A DNA stretch of 64,000 bases from Flavobacterium limnophilum (GTDB taxonomy: Bacteria; Bacteroidota; Bacteroidia; Flavobacteriales; Flavobacteriaceae), in NCBI RefSeq assembly GCF_027111315.2, contig NZ_CP114289.2, positions 3,658,001 to 3,722,000 on the forward strand. The letters run 5' to 3'. This document shows positions 36,321-45,989 of this stretch, piece by piece. A program made the position numbers and the translations under genes. Within the stretch, counting starts at the first letter, position 1. Each line of letters begins with the position of its first letter. The notes under the pieces were generated by a model, which was not told the origin of the DNA, ran no database searches, and worked only from the letters and a program-made list of their open reading frames with translations.

Positions 36321-37922
36321 CTACAAATTCTCAAAGAAATCATTTCCTTTATCATCAGTGATAATAAAAGCAGGGAAATCTTTAATGGTGATTTTACGAA
36401 CGGCTTCCATTCCTAATTCTTCAAAATCGACAACCTCAACCGAAAGGATATTTTCTTTGGCCAAAATTGCGGCTGGACCACCAATAGAACCCAAATAGAA
36501 TCCACCGTAAGTTTTACAGGCATTCATCACGTCTTTGGTTCTGTTTCCTTTGGCAAGCATTACCATACTTCCGCCATTTTTTTGGAATTCCTCTACGTAA
36601 ACGTCCATTCTACCTGCTGTTGTTGGTCCAAAACTTCCCGAAGCCATTCCTTGAGGTGTTTTTGCAGGTCCTGCATAATAGATAGGGTGGTTTTTGAAGT
36701 ATTCCGGCATTGGTTTACCCGCATCCAATAATTCTTTGATTTTAGCGTGGGCAATATCACGAGCCACAATCAAGGTTCCGTTCAGTTTCAAACGCGTTTT
36801 GATTGGGTATTGAGACAATTTTTTAAGAATGTCTGCCATTGGTTGGTTCAAATCAATTTCGACAGCTGGTTCCAAATGTGGTGCAGTTTCCGGCAACAAA
36901 CGTTTCGGATTTACTTCCAATTGCTCCACGAAAACACCGTCTTTGGTAATTTTACCTTTGATATTTCTATCAGCCGAACAGGAAACTCCCAATCCAACCG
37001 GACAAGAAGCAGCGTGACGTGGTAAACGAATTACACGAACATCGTGCGTGAAATATTTTCCGCCAAATTGTGCTCCAATGGCACTTTGTTGGCAAATTAA
37101 CTGCACTCTTTTTTCCCATTCCAAATCACGGAAAGCCTGGCCTGACATATTTCCAGAAGTTGGCAAATTATCAAAATATCCTGCCGATGCTTTTTTCACC
37201 GCAGCCAAATTTGCTTCAGCAGAAGTTCCTCCAATCACTAAAGCCAAGTGATAAGGTGGACAAGCCGAAGTTCCCAAATCCATTATTTTGGCACGAATGA
37301 AAGCATCTAATGATTTCTCGTTCAACAAGGATTTTGTCTGTTGGTACAAATAGGTTTTATTGGCAGAACCACCCCCTTTTGCCAAGAACAAGAACTCGTA
37401 AGAAGCTCCTTTTTTGGAATAAATATCAATCTGTGCCGGAAGATTCGAGCCCGAGTTTTTTTCTTCGAACATACTAATCGGCACAATTTGGGAATAACGA
37501 AGATTTCTTTCTTGGTAGGTGTTAAAAATCCCTTTTGAAAGCCATTCGGCATCATCGGCTCCTGTATATACATTTTCGCCTTTTTTGGCCATTACAATCG
37601 CTGTTCCGGTGTCTTGACACGATGGTAATTCACCATCAATAGCCACAACTGCGTTTTGCAATAAATTATAAGCCACGAAACGGTCGTTATCGGTCGCTTC
37701 TGGGTCGTCAAGAATAGCTCTTAATTTTTCTAAATGTGCCGTTCGCAACATAAATGAAACGTCTTTCAAAGCTTCTTGAGCCAACAATTCCAGACCTTTT
37801 GGGTCAACGGTCAAGATTTCTCTGTCGCCTAGTTTTTCTGTTTTCACAAAATCGGATGTGATTTTGCGGTATTGGGTATCGTCTTTTAAAATTGGATAAG
37901 GATCCTGGTATATAAAGTCCAT
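36321..37922 (-). CDS. Fumarate hydratase class I (iron-sulfur)
   Basis: TCA-cycle enzyme interconverting fumarate and malate, 533 residues from the ATG at 37922; a TTG start at 37949 adds nine residues. It carries the class I alpha and beta parts in one chain. Candidate [4Fe-4S] ligands are in S-C-Q-D-T-G-T, the [13 protein letters not shown] loop and S-C-P-V-G-L-G. The beta part has the G-P-T-T-A-G-R-M-D motif. Class I enzymes are oxygen-sensitive, unlike class II. Confidence 0.95.
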   Translation of the reverse strand: MDFIYQDPYPILKDDTQYRKITSDFVKTEKLGDREILTVDPKGLELLAQEALKDVSFMLRTAHLEKLRAILDDPEATDNDRFVAYNLLQNAVVAIDGELPSCQDTGTAIVMAKKGENVYTGADDAEWLSKGIFNTYQERNLRYSQIVPISMFEEKNSGSNLPAQIDIYSKKGASYEFLFLAKGGGSANKTYLYQQTKSLLNEKSLDAFIRAKIMDLGTSACPPYHLALVIGGTSAEANLAAVKKASAGYFDNLPTSGNMSGQAFRDLEWEKRVQLICQQSAIGAQFGGKYFTHDVRVIRLPRHAASCPVGLGVSCSADRNIKGKITKDGVFVEQLEVNPKRLLPETAPHLEPAVEIDLNQPMADILKKLSQYPIKTRLKLNGTLIVARDIAHAKIKELLDAGKPMPEYFKNHPIYYAGPAKTPQGMASGSFGPTTAGRMDVYVEEFQKNGGSMVMLAKGNRTKDVMNACKTYGGFYLGSIGGPAAILAKENILSVEVVDFEELGMEAVRKITIKDFPAFIITDDKGNDFFENL

Positions 37923-38307
37923 AGTATGAGGTTTTTTTAAGAACGTCAAATATAAGAATTACAGAAGGAATTCGTTGCGATTTATATCAACTTATGCTTT
38001 AGAATTGTTATAAATTAAAGGGTTTTTGATGGTGGAAATGGCCAAGCAAATTTTTCATCGGATTGAAATCGTTTTCGAAAAATTGGGGAATTATTATATT
38101 ATAAAAACGGATTAAAATCCTTTGCTACAATATAATTCGTTCCTACATCAACGGATTAAAATCCTTTGCTACAATATAAATCGTTCCTACGGAACTTTTA
38201 CATTTTCATAGACTTCTTAGAGCCATCGGCTCGGGGCATTTTGTAGCAACGGATTTTAATCCGTTGTAAACAATGAAACACAGTCAACAAAGAGCCGTTG
38301 GCTCGGT
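37923..38307. repeat. REP-like hairpin array next to the IS200-type transposase (3' side)
   Basis: No gene. From 38108 the sequence consists of short hairpins: CGGATTAAAATCC twice (38108, 38152, each with one mismatch in the palindrome), GTTCC-TAC-GGAAC (38183-38195), GAGCC-ATC-GGCTC (38220-38232), perfect CGGATTTTAATCCG (38250-38263) and GAGCC-GTT-GGCTC (38292-38304). Linkers such as TTGCTACAATATA are conserved between copies. The same words flank the other end of the transposase gene. 37923-38107 shows nothing else definite. Confidence 0.8.
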
Positions 38308-38769
38308 TCATATCAAATCTTCAAAAATATACCTTTCTTCAAATGGGACTTCGAACTTGTCTAAAAACTCCAAATATTCTTCCCTAAAAATTTGCTTTTT
38401 GTGATGTTCTTCTTGATTAACAATATATTTATGAACTGCATTAATTTGGGAGTGACCATAAGAAAATACACCGCAACCTTCCTGCCATTCAAACCTTGAT
38501 TTGGTTAACTGATTGTCGTTAATGTATTTTGATGATTTGGCTTTTACAGTTTTCATCAATTCCGAAATTGAAACAGCAGGTTTTAAACCTAAAAAACAAT
38601 GAACGTGATCTTCAACTCCGTTTACAATGATAGTTTTACAACCCGTTTCATTTATCAAATTACCAATAACACCAAATAATTTAGATTTCCATTCATTGGC
38701 AATAACGGCATCACGATATTTCACCGCAAAAACAACCTGAATATATACTTGATGGTAGGTATTTGCCAT
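38308..38769 (-). CDS. IS200/IS605-type single-Tyr HUH transposase, REP-associated
   Basis: Y1 transposase, 153 residues, intact. It has the HUH motif H55-V-H57 in E-D-H-V-H-C-F-L-G and the nucleophile Tyr115 in K-Y-I-V-N-Q-E-E-H-H. There is no TnpB partner. It is surrounded on both sides by REP-like hairpins of the same types. Proteins of this size with flanking REPs are called RAYTs; the Q-E-x-H-H form is closer to IS200 TnpA. Such proteins cut and join single-stranded DNA at hairpins. Confidence 0.88.
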   Translation of the reverse strand: MANTYHQVYIQVVFAVKYRDAVIANEWKSKLFGVIGNLINETGCKTIIVNGVEDHVHCFLGLKPAVSISELMKTVKAKSSKYINDNQLTKSRFEWQEGCGVFSYGHSQINAVHKYIVNQEEHHKKQIFREEYLEFLDKFEVPFEERYIFEDLI

Positions 38770-38785
38770 ATTTCTCTTTTATGAA

Positions 38786-38951
38786 CCGTTCCTAAGGAAC
38801 TCAATTTCTAATTATTTCATATCATCAACAGATTAAAATCCGTTGCTACAATATAAATCGTTCCTACGGAACTTATACATTTTTATATATTTCTCAGAGC
38901 CTTCGGCTCGGAACATTTTGTAGGGCTGGACTTCAGTCCAGTTTATTTGGT
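38786..38951. repeat. REP-like hairpin array next to the IS200-type transposase (5' side)
   Basis: Hairpins in order: GTTCC-TAA-GGAAC (38788-38800), the ACAGATTAAAATCCGT element (from 38828), GTTCC-TAC-GGAAC (38860-38872), GAGCC-TTC-GGCTC (38897-38909) and CTGGACT-TC-AGTCCAG (38936-38951). The first four match words on the other side of the gene; the last is a different palindrome. Confidence 0.8.
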
Positions 38952-38967
38952 ATGTTTTGATTTGGTT

Positions 38968-40407
38968 TTAAAAAAACCAGCTCGCCACAAAAATCGCCGT
39001 AATCACGCAAATCACATCAACTAGAAGCATAGTTCCTAAAGCGTATCGGGTATTTTTTATATTAACAGAGCCAAAATAAACCGCAATCACGTAGAAAGTA
39101 CTTTCGGCACTGCATTGAAAAATACTGCTTAACCTTCCCGTTAAGGAATCGGCACCAAAAGTATTCATCGAATCTATCAAAAATCCTCTTGATCCAGCTG
39201 AACTAAAAGGTCTTAGCAATGCAACCGGTAACGCATCGGTAATTTCTTTGCTTACTCCCATATTGGAGAAGGCAAAAGCAATCCCGTTGCTAATAATTTC
39301 AAATAAACCACTGTTTCTGAATAAAGAAATCGCAACCAACATTCCCAAAACATATGGAAAAATGGTCACGCCGGTTTTCACGCCATTATTGGCTCCAACC
39401 ACAAAGGATTCATAAACGGTGGTATTCGCTTCCGTGAATTTCTTTTCTTTCTTGAAAGAAAACAACAACGTGAAAAGAATAATCCCCACCAATATCAATG
39501 CAGAAAGATTGGAAGTAAAATAGTTTTTACCAATTAAATCCAAATGGTTTACATACATCAACAAACCTACAATGGCAGCAATTAACACCATCAAACCCAT
39601 AACCAAAGAAGCACTTTTGAAATTGATTTTTTGTTTGATCCCAACAATAAGAAAAGCGGCAATTGTTCCAATAAAAGAGGTAATAATACACGGCAACATC
39701 ACATCGGCAGGATTGCTTGCACCCGCGGCAGCACGGTAGCCAATGATGGAAGTTGCGATTAAAGTAAGTCCCGAAGCGTGTAGACACATAAACATGATTT
39801 GGGCATCGCTGGCTTTGTCTTTTTCGGGATTTATTTCTTGCAAACTTTCCATCGCTTTTAATCCAAAAGGAGTTGCAGCAGAATCCAATCCCAAGAAATT
39901 GGCGGCAAAATTCAAGGTCATATAAGAAATCGACGGATGGTTTTTGGGAATGCTTGGAAACACTTTCACGAATACTGGACTCAATCCTTTGGCCAGTTTT
40001 TCAGATGCTCCAGAAATGATTAAAAGCTCCATCAAGCCACAGAAAAAAGCCAAATAAGCCATAAGCGGCAAGATTAAATCAAGCAATGTGCTTTTGCAAG
40101 TGGGCAACAACCCATCCGATTTTTGAACCCCACTATAAATTTTAACCACTTTATTTTTATACACATAAGTAGTGTCGGCATTGAGTGTGTCGCGGTTGAT
40201 GATAAAGGTTTTTTCTTCCGATTTATTGATGCTGTCTTTTATAAAAGCAGGAACCTGATCCATATATTTTTCAGAAATTAAAATAGGATCGTCTTTTTTT
40301 CCGTTTAAAACATTGTCTATTGTATAACTGTTGCCAGAAAACAAACTGAAAATCACAAATGCAATCGAACAAATGAAAATCACCAACCAAAATCTACTCA
40401 ATACCAT
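38968..40407 (-). CDS. SpmA-SpmB-type fused nucleoside-recognition membrane protein
   Basis: Polytopic membrane protein, 479 residues, joining two Gate/nucleoside-recognition units that are separate proteins (SpmA, SpmB) in spore formers. The first unit has N-F-A-A-N-F-L-G-L-D-S-A-A-T-P-F-G (SpmA-like, about 170-186); the second has L-R-P-F-S-S-A-G-S-R-G (SpmB-like, about 400). A hydrophilic insert of about 75 residues follows the first helix. Function outside sporulation is not known; a transport role is possible. Confidence 0.85.
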   Translation of the reverse strand: MVLSRFWLVIFICSIAFVIFSLFSGNSYTIDNVLNGKKDDPILISEKYMDQVPAFIKDSINKSEEKTFIINRDTLNADTTYVYKNKVVKIYSGVQKSDGLLPTCKSTLLDLILPLMAYLAFFCGLMELLIISGASEKLAKGLSPVFVKVFPSIPKNHPSISYMTLNFAANFLGLDSAATPFGLKAMESLQEINPEKDKASDAQIMFMCLHASGLTLIATSIIGYRAAAGASNPADVMLPCIITSFIGTIAAFLIVGIKQKINFKSASLVMGLMVLIAAIVGLLMYVNHLDLIGKNYFTSNLSALILVGIILFTLLFSFKKEKKFTEANTTVYESFVVGANNGVKTGVTIFPYVLGMLVAISLFRNSGLFEIISNGIAFAFSNMGVSKEITDALPVALLRPFSSAGSRGFLIDSMNTFGADSLTGRLSSIFQCSAESTFYVIAVYFGSVNIKNTRYALGTMLLVDVICVITAIFVASWFF

Positions 40408-40440
40408 AATCTATAATTTTTGTAAATGTAATAATTTAGT

Positions 40441-40477
40441 TTAACCCTGACAGGGTTTTGAACCCTGTCAGGGTTAA
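40441..40477. repeat. Nested palindrome AACCCTGACAGGGTT
   Basis: Two 17-bp perfect arms (40441-40457, 40461-40477) around three bases. Each arm holds AACCCTG-A-CAGGGTT, itself a palindrome. It lies between the exonuclease stop and the SpmAB start on the minus strand and could end transcription of the exonuclease gene. Confidence 0.8.
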
Positions 40478-40485
40478 ATATTGAA

Positions 40486-41199
40486 TTAAACATGAATAAT
40501 CTCTTCTTCAATCAACAAATCTTCACGTCGAAGTCGGAGGAAAATCTGCGCCACGGCAATGGTGTCTTTTTCACAATAAGTTACAATTCTGTCAATGTCT
40601 TTTTCCACATAAAAAACGTGACCCACTTGGCTGCCGTCAATATCACCTTTTGGGGAAGGGATTCCGAGTACTTTGCACATTAATTTCAAGGAAGTGAAAT
40701 GCTTGTAATCGCCAAATTTCCATAATTCCAAAGTATCGAGATGTGGAATTTCCCAAGGTTTTTTGCCAAATAAATTCAGTTTGTTGGGAATGGCTATATT
40801 ATTAATAATCATTCGGCGGGCAATGAACGGAATGTCAAATTCCTTGGCGTTATGTCCGCACAAAACGTGTTGCGGTTGATTGAAATGATTATTCAAAAGG
40901 TTGATAAAATCATTCAAGATTTTCTTTTCGTCTCCAAAAAAAGAAGTCACTCTAAAGTTTCGAATGTCGCCTTTAATCACAAAATAACCCACAGAAATAC
41001 AGACAATTTTCCCGAACTCGGCCCAAATTCCGGCACGTTCATAAAAATCTTCCGGCGTGTATTCGTCTTTGCGTTGGTATTGGGTTTTGTGTTCCCAAAG
41101 GGCTTTCATTTCATCATCCAAAGAGTTGAAATCAGCTACTTCCGGAACGGTTTCGATGTCGAGAAACAGAATGTTGTTGAGGTTGATTTTTTCTATCAT
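40486..41199 (-). CDS. Predicted 3'-5' exonuclease, PolB-like DEDDy family
   Basis: Nuclease-like protein, 237 residues from the ATG at 41199; the longer frame runs into a repeat. Acidic motifs are visible: Exo I D-I-E-T, Exo II G-H-N-A-K-E-F-D, and Exo III Y-C-E-K-D, with Tyr as in DEDDy enzymes. The family resembles the proofreading domain of family B polymerases but stands alone. The DNA-repair gene ogt is its upstream neighbour. Confidence 0.85.
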   Translation of the reverse strand: MIEKINLNNILFLDIETVPEVADFNSLDDEMKALWEHKTQYQRKDEYTPEDFYERAGIWAEFGKIVCISVGYFVIKGDIRNFRVTSFFGDEKKILNDFINLLNNHFNQPQHVLCGHNAKEFDIPFIARRMIINNIAIPNKLNLFGKKPWEIPHLDTLELWKFGDYKHFTSLKLMCKVLGIPSPKGDIDGSQVGHVFYVEKDIDRIVTYCEKDTIAVAQIFLRLRREDLLIEEEIIHV

Positions 41200-41205
41200 T
41201 TTCAA

Positions 41206-41325
41206 ACACAGATTACACAAATTAGCACAGATTTAACCAATGCAAAATGTTATTTATAAGTTTAAATATAGTCAATTTTAATTCCTGAAAAAATAATTTG
41301 TGGAAATCTGGGAAATCTGTGTCAG
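41206..41325. repeat. CACAGATT-family repeat arms around the exonuclease start
   Basis: Left arm 41206-41233 and right arm 41295-41325 share CACAGATT-type words in opposite orientation, related to the perfect inverted repeat at 13216-13277 but degraded. The 60 bases between them contain nothing I recognise. Confidence 0.55.
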
Positions 41326-41328
41326 TTT

Positions 41329-41799
41329 TTAGAATAAACTTCCTTGATTACTAGGGTTTTCGTGTTCCAATAACCATTTTTTGCGCCACAAACCACCGGC
41401 ATAACCAGTTAGCGAACCATCGGTTCCGATGACTCTGTGGCAAGGAACGACAATCCAAAGCGGATTTTTCCCATTGGCGGAAGCCACGGCTCGAATGGCT
41501 TTGACATCGCCCAATTGCTTGGACAGTTCCAGATAAGACATTGTTTTTCCAAAAGGAATTTCGAGTAAACCTTTCCATACTTTCTGTTGGAATTCGGTTC
41601 CGGATGGATTCAATTTAAAGGTAAAATCAGTTCTTTTTCCTTCGAAATAGTCGTTGAGTTGGGAAACGGATTCTTGTAAAACTACTGGAATCGTCGCTGA
41701 AATATCGCCTTTATCCAAAATAGAAATTACTGAAATGCCGTTTTCATCGCCCATAATTTTGGCGATTCCTAAAGGCGTTTTGATGTAGGCTGTTTCCAT
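41329..41799 (-). CDS. ogt: Methylated-DNA-protein-cysteine methyltransferase
   Basis: Suicide DNA-repair protein that takes alkyl groups from O6-methylguanine, 156 residues from the ATG at 41799. The acceptor Cys120 lies in I-V-P-C-H-R-V-I. The DNA-binding part has R-A-V-A-S-A-N (Arg finger and helix) and the C-terminal G-Y-A-G-G-L-W-R-K-K. No AdaA-type domain, so it is the plain Ogt form. A longer upstream frame crosses the terminator of the cytochrome gene and is not used. Confidence 0.93.
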   Translation of the reverse strand: METAYIKTPLGIAKIMGDENGISVISILDKGDISATIPVVLQESVSQLNDYFEGKRTDFTFKLNPSGTEFQQKVWKGLLEIPFGKTMSYLELSKQLGDVKAIRAVASANGKNPLWIVVPCHRVIGTDGSLTGYAGGLWRKKWLLEHENPSNQGSLF

Positions 41800-41865
41800 A
41801 GTTTCAGAATTTAATACCAAAGTACGCAAAGTTTTCCTCAAAGCAAACAAAGAAATTACATATAA

Positions 41866-41893
41866 AAAAACCATCTCGATTGAAATGGTTTTT
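41866..41893 (-). terminator. Terminator of the hemB-cytochrome c unit
   Basis: Stem AAAAACCAT/ATGGTTTTT (41866-41874, 41885-41893) with a 10-base loop, about 55 bases past the cytochrome gene stop on the minus strand. Confidence 0.65.
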
Positions 41894-41949
41894 GTGTTTT
41901 TAGCCCCGATGGGAATAGCTTCATATCCTTCGACTAGTGAGAATAATGA

Positions 41950-42330
41950 TTATTTCAAATTCGTATAAATATATGCTTCCAACGCCTTCAATTCTTCTTC
42001 CGAAAAAGTCTTGGTAAGCTCTAAATTAGGTTTCATCACTGCGTATTGGGTTGGGTCAACGATTGCTTCACCTTCACCTTTAAGAAAAGTAACCATATCG
42101 CCGTTTTTGTCTTTGTAGATTTTGGCAATGTCTTGAAGGCTTGGACCAACGAGTTTCACGTCTGGTTTATGACAAGCCACGCAAGCTCCTTTTCCGTGAA
42201 AAATTTCCTTTCCTAAATCTTCTGGTTTTTGCGCTTGGTTTGAAGTTTCGGGTTTACCAAAGGGTTCTTCGCTCTCTTTTTTACAAGATACAAATGCCAA
42301 AATGGCGACTAAAAAAAGTAGTTTTCTCAT
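41950..42330 (-). CDS. Small c-type cytochrome lipoprotein
   Basis: Periplasmic single-heme electron carrier, 126 residues. A lipoprotein signal ends V-S-C (Cys16). Heme c is bound at C50-V-A-C-H54, and Met99 in Y-A-V-M-K-P is the likely sixth ligand. It starts 3 bases after the hemB stop, so a heme protein is cotranslated with a heme-synthesis enzyme. Confidence 0.92.
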   Translation of the reverse strand: MRKLLFLVAILAFVSCKKESEEPFGKPETSNQAQKPEDLGKEIFHGKGACVACHKPDVKLVGPSLQDIAKIYKDKNGDMVTFLKGEGEAIVDPTQYAVMKPNLELTKTFSEEELKALEAYIYTNLK

Positions 42331-42332
42331 AT

Positions 42333-43328
42333 TTATTTATTTAATATAATTGCAGCTTCTTTGGCAAAATAAGTAGAAATTAAACTGGCACCAGCTCTTT
42401 TGATGCACATCAATTGCTCCATCATAATCTTGTCGTGATCGAGCCAACCTCTTTCGGCAGCCGCTTTGATCATCGCGTATTCGCCCGAAACATGAAAAAC
42501 CGTCACGGGAACATTCACGGCATTTTTAACTTCGCGAACGATATCCAAATACGCAATTCCGGGTTTTACCATCACCATGTCGGCACCTTCTTCGACATCC
42601 ATCAAGGCTTCTTTGATGGCTTCGATGCGGTTGGCATAATCCATTTGGTATGTTTTTTTGTCTTTGGGAACCACCACATCCGCTTCTCTAGGCGCACTGT
42701 CCAAAGCGTCACGGAAAGGCCCGTAAAATGCCGAAGCGTATTTAGCGGAATAACTCATAATTCCCACATTTTGAAATCCTGCCGCATCCAAACCTTGACG
42801 CAAACGCAAAACGCGTCCGTCCATCATGTCGGATGGCGCCACAAAATCGGCTCCGGCTTCGGCGTGGGAAACGGCCATTTTTACCAAAGCAGCCACAGTA
42901 GAATCATTTTCCACATCACCATTGGCAATAATTCCGTCGTGACCGTATATTGAATACGGATCCAAAGCCACATCTGGCATTACAATCATTTCCGGACAAG
43001 CGACTTTGATTGCACGAATGGCTTGTTGCATTAATCCGTTTGGATTCCAAGCTTCGACACCCGCATTGTCTTTTAAATCCTCGCTTATTTTTACGTAAAT
43101 ATTGACTGCCCGTATGCCTAAAGCATAGATTTCTTTGACTTCTTCTACCGTTAAATCTATCGAACGGCGGAAAATTCCCGGCATTGACGGAATGGCTACT
43201 TTTACATTTTCGCCTTCGCCAATGAACATTGGAAACATAAAATCGGTGGGACTCAAACTGGTTTCGCGAACCAATGAACGAATAGATTCGCTTGTTCTTA
43301 ATCTTCTACCTCTGTGTAATGGAAACAT
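42333..43328 (-). CDS. hemB: Porphobilinogen synthase (ALA dehydratase)
   Basis: Condenses two 5-aminolevulinate molecules into porphobilinogen, 331 residues. The Schiff-base Lys lies in V-M-V-K-P-G and the second active Lys in S-A-K-Y. The metal region shows D-V-A-L-D-P-Y without the Cys cluster of zinc enzymes, so it looks like a magnesium-type form. First gene of a unit with the cytochrome c gene; the other heme genes are at 46-55 kb. Confidence 0.96.
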   Translation of the reverse strand: MFPLHRGRRLRTSESIRSLVRETSLSPTDFMFPMFIGEGENVKVAIPSMPGIFRRSIDLTVEEVKEIYALGIRAVNIYVKISEDLKDNAGVEAWNPNGLMQQAIRAIKVACPEMIVMPDVALDPYSIYGHDGIIANGDVENDSTVAALVKMAVSHAEAGADFVAPSDMMDGRVLRLRQGLDAAGFQNVGIMSYSAKYASAFYGPFRDALDSAPREADVVVPKDKKTYQMDYANRIEAIKEALMDVEEGADMVMVKPGIAYLDIVREVKNAVNVPVTVFHVSGEYAMIKAAAERGWLDHDKIMMEQLMCIKRAGASLISTYFAKEAAIILNK

Positions 43329-43484
43329 CTATTATTGTTTTTAAAGAGGTTGTAAATTTACAGAAATTAAGCTAAATTTTGGGAATTTGTCGCAGGAATA
43401 GAAATCATTATTTTAATTTTTGTAATACATTTACCTTTTTATAAAGTAAAACGTGATTAATTCCATAAAACTCAAATTCGTTTA

Positions 43485-44117
43485 ATGAAAAAATTCCTTG
43501 CCTTATGCTCTTGTTTATTGCTCTGTAGTTGTTTTGAAATCACGGAAAAAATAAAGCATCACGACAATCAGAGTGGGGAATATTCCATAACTGTCGATTT
43601 TTCGCAATCCTGGTTCAAGACGAAATCGGCTATGTTGTTAGAGGAAATTGATGGAGTAAAGATTCCGAATGAGCAAGAAATCTCTCAAAAATTAGCCAAT
43701 TTCAAAAGTTCGGCTTCAAAGATTGAAGGAATTTCAAATGTAACTACCAAAACAGATTTCGAGAATTATGTTTTTACGATACGTCTCGATTATAAAAACA
43801 TAAGAGCCCTAAACAATGTGTTAAACAGCATTAACAGACAAAAAAACCAGGTTCATTTCACAGGAGACAACACTAATTTTCAACGTATTGCCACATACCC
43901 TTTTCCGGAAAATTTACTCAAAGACCCCAACAAAAAATCCGATTTAGAACAAGCAAACGTCATTGCCATTTATACTTTTGATCGCGAAGTTGCTTCGGTA
44001 AATAACGGAAATAGTAAAATTTCGAAAAACAAAAAAACCGTCTTTTTAAAACAAAGCGTCTATAACGTACTCAAAAAAACGGCTTTGATGAATAATTCCA
44101 TCCTATTAACCCCTTAA
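43485..44117 (+). CDS. Lipoprotein of unknown function
   Basis: 210 residues with a Cys-rich lipoprotein signal (L-L-L-C-S-C). The mature part looks like an amphipathic alpha/beta domain (residues 30-130) with a Lys/Asn-rich end; no family recognised. The next gene begins 3 bases after its stop and also encodes an exported protein, so the two are probably a functional pair of the cell envelope. Confidence 0.7.
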   Translation: MKKFLALCSCLLLCSCFEITEKIKHHDNQSGEYSITVDFSQSWFKTKSAMLLEEIDGVKIPNEQEISQKLANFKSSASKIEGISNVTTKTDFENYVFTIRLDYKNIRALNNVLNSINRQKNQVHFTGDNTNFQRIATYPFPENLLKDPNKKSDLEQANVIAIYTFDREVASVNNGNSKISKNKKTVFLKQSVYNVLKKTALMNNSILLTP

Positions 44118-44120
44118 TTT

Positions 44121-45947
44121 ATGAAACATTTCTTAACCACATTAATCGCCTTGATTGCCAGTTTTGGTTTTAGCCAAACACCTTCTTCCAAACATGATTT
44201 CTTCGTGCAATACAACGGCAATACATTTGCCAAAAAAGTAAATCTGGACCTCATTGTAAACCACCCTTTTTTATTGGAATTCAAAAAAAATTCTTCCGAT
44301 TTTAACAGTGAAGAATTTTCAGCCCTTTTTAAATTAGACCAAAACGCCAGTATTGTTGGCAATTTTACCGACAGCATCCCCTATTATCAAATTACGATTC
44401 CAATCAAAAACAAGGACAAAATCAAACAGTTTTTGATTAAAACCCAACAAAAGAAACAGGCACCAGGTTCATTGGCGCAATATGAAATCAAGGATTTTCC
44501 AAACTATTCGCTGTTCACGTCAAACAATCAAAAACTTTCAATGGCTTGGAATGATTCCTATTTGGTGATTTTGGAATTTACCAAAAAATATAGCGCTGTT
44601 GATCCAACAGAAGCAATTGATGAAGCTGCAATGACTGTCGATTCGGTTGCTGTGGTGCCTCCCTTAGATGAAAAATATGGTGACCCCGTAGTACCCGCCC
44701 CTGTAGAAATTATTGAGGAACCAGTTATGGATACGACTACGCCCGTTGAATCGAAAAACTCCTATTATATCGAATACGAAAATAGAAAAACAGCCTTTGA
44801 CAGCATCCAAAAAACAAAGCAAACAGACTTTTTAAAATCCCTTTTCGAAAAAGGATACATCATGCCTACATCAACCAAAATAAATCCCAATGCCGACATT
44901 TCGTCTTGGGTAGATTATGGCGGAATTCTCTCTAGTTTTGGCTCCAGTCTGAACAAATTAACAAAAATAATGCCTTATGGCAAATATTTTCCGACACAAA
45001 AAGGATTTGGCAGTTTCATAAAAGGGATGAATTTTGATTTTTACTTTGACAATGACAATGCCCGCATCGAGGAAACTGTTGAATACTCGAAAGAAGTTGC
45101 CTCTATTTTGAGTGAAATAAACACAAGAAAAATAAACAAAAAAATCTTTAATTATTTTCCCGAAAAAGAACCCTTGGCCTTCCTGACTTATCATTTTAAT
45201 TCCGAAAAAGTACTGGAAAAAACACCCGAATTGACCACAGAAATTTTTGCCAACACATTCGTTACCAAAGAAGACCTATCCTTGGTCACAGATTTAATCA
45301 GTACCATCGTGGACGAAAAAACCTCTGCCACACTGTTTGACGGAGATTTGAGTTTGTTCTTGCACGACATTCAAAGCAAAGAAGTAACCGCAAAAGCCAC
45401 CGAATATAACGATAATTTTGAAGCCATCACCGTCGAAAAAAAGATCAACAAAACCGTACCTTTATTTTCGGTAATTTTCACTTCCACACACCCCACTTTT
45501 GGAGATAAATTAATTCAATTGGGGCTTCGAAAAAAAGCATTATTACAAAAAGAAAATTATTATGAATTTGCCGGAAATTCAGAATATGGCAATTTCTTCC
45601 TGATAAAAGACAAGGATGTAGTGGTAATAACCAACAGCTTTGAAAACCTCAAAAACAACAATAGCGAATTTGTAAACGACATCAAAAAAGAGTTGAAACG
45701 AAATTACTTTACTTCCAGATTGAATATCAAAAGAATCGTTGATACGTATTCCAACATCGAAAAAACAACTGCAAAAAGCACCGCCACCCTGACTAAAGTT
45801 GCTTCGAAATTCAAGAATGTTGTTGTGCAATCGCCAAAAAAAATAACCGACAATAAATTGATGGTTGAATTTCGATTGAACACGGTTGAAACCAATAAAA
45901 ATGTAATGTTGCAAACCTTGGATTTACTGAAAGAAATCAACAAATAA
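44121..45947 (+). CDS. Exported protein of unknown function
   Basis: 608 residues with a signal peptide (A-S-F-G-F-S-Q). It lacks a lipobox and membrane helices. A Pro/Glu/Asp/Val-rich stretch (about 155-205) may be a flexible linker between an N-terminal domain (20-155) and a larger C-terminal part (205-600). It resembles large DUF-type periplasmic proteins of Flavobacteria but I cannot name the family. It follows the lipoprotein gene directly and ends at a strong terminator. Confidence 0.7.
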   Translation: MKHFLTTLIALIASFGFSQTPSSKHDFFVQYNGNTFAKKVNLDLIVNHPFLLEFKKNSSDFNSEEFSALFKLDQNASIVGNFTDSIPYYQITIPIKNKDKIKQFLIKTQQKKQAPGSLAQYEIKDFPNYSLFTSNNQKLSMAWNDSYLVILEFTKKYSAVDPTEAIDEAAMTVDSVAVVPPLDEKYGDPVVPAPVEIIEEPVMDTTTPVESKNSYYIEYENRKTAFDSIQKTKQTDFLKSLFEKGYIMPTSTKINPNADISSWVDYGGILSSFGSSLNKLTKIMPYGKYFPTQKGFGSFIKGMNFDFYFDNDNARIEETVEYSKEVASILSEINTRKINKKIFNYFPEKEPLAFLTYHFNSEKVLEKTPELTTEIFANTFVTKEDLSLVTDLISTIVDEKTSATLFDGDLSLFLHDIQSKEVTAKATEYNDNFEAITVEKKINKTVPLFSVIFTSTHPTFGDKLIQLGLRKKALLQKENYYEFAGNSEYGNFFLIKDKDVVVITNSFENLKNNNSEFVNDIKKELKRNYFTSRLNIKRIVDTYSNIEKTTAKSTATLTKVASKFKNVVVQSPKKITDNKLMVEFRLNTVETNKNVMLQTLDLLKEINK

Positions 45948-45960
45948 TAATTGCACAACT

Positions 45961-45989
45961 AAAAAGTCCCGCAAATTGCGGGACTTTTT
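45961..45989. terminator. Strong bidirectional terminator
   Basis: 12-bp perfect stem AAAAAGTCCCGC/GCGGGACTTTTT with a 5-base loop, between the convergent exported-protein gene and hemF. The last stem base coincides with the end of hemF. Confidence 0.88.

Noticed and set aside
38107..38304. CRISPR array
   Set aside because: Repeats are short hairpins with no regular spacer length and no cas genes nearby; they fit REP-like elements.
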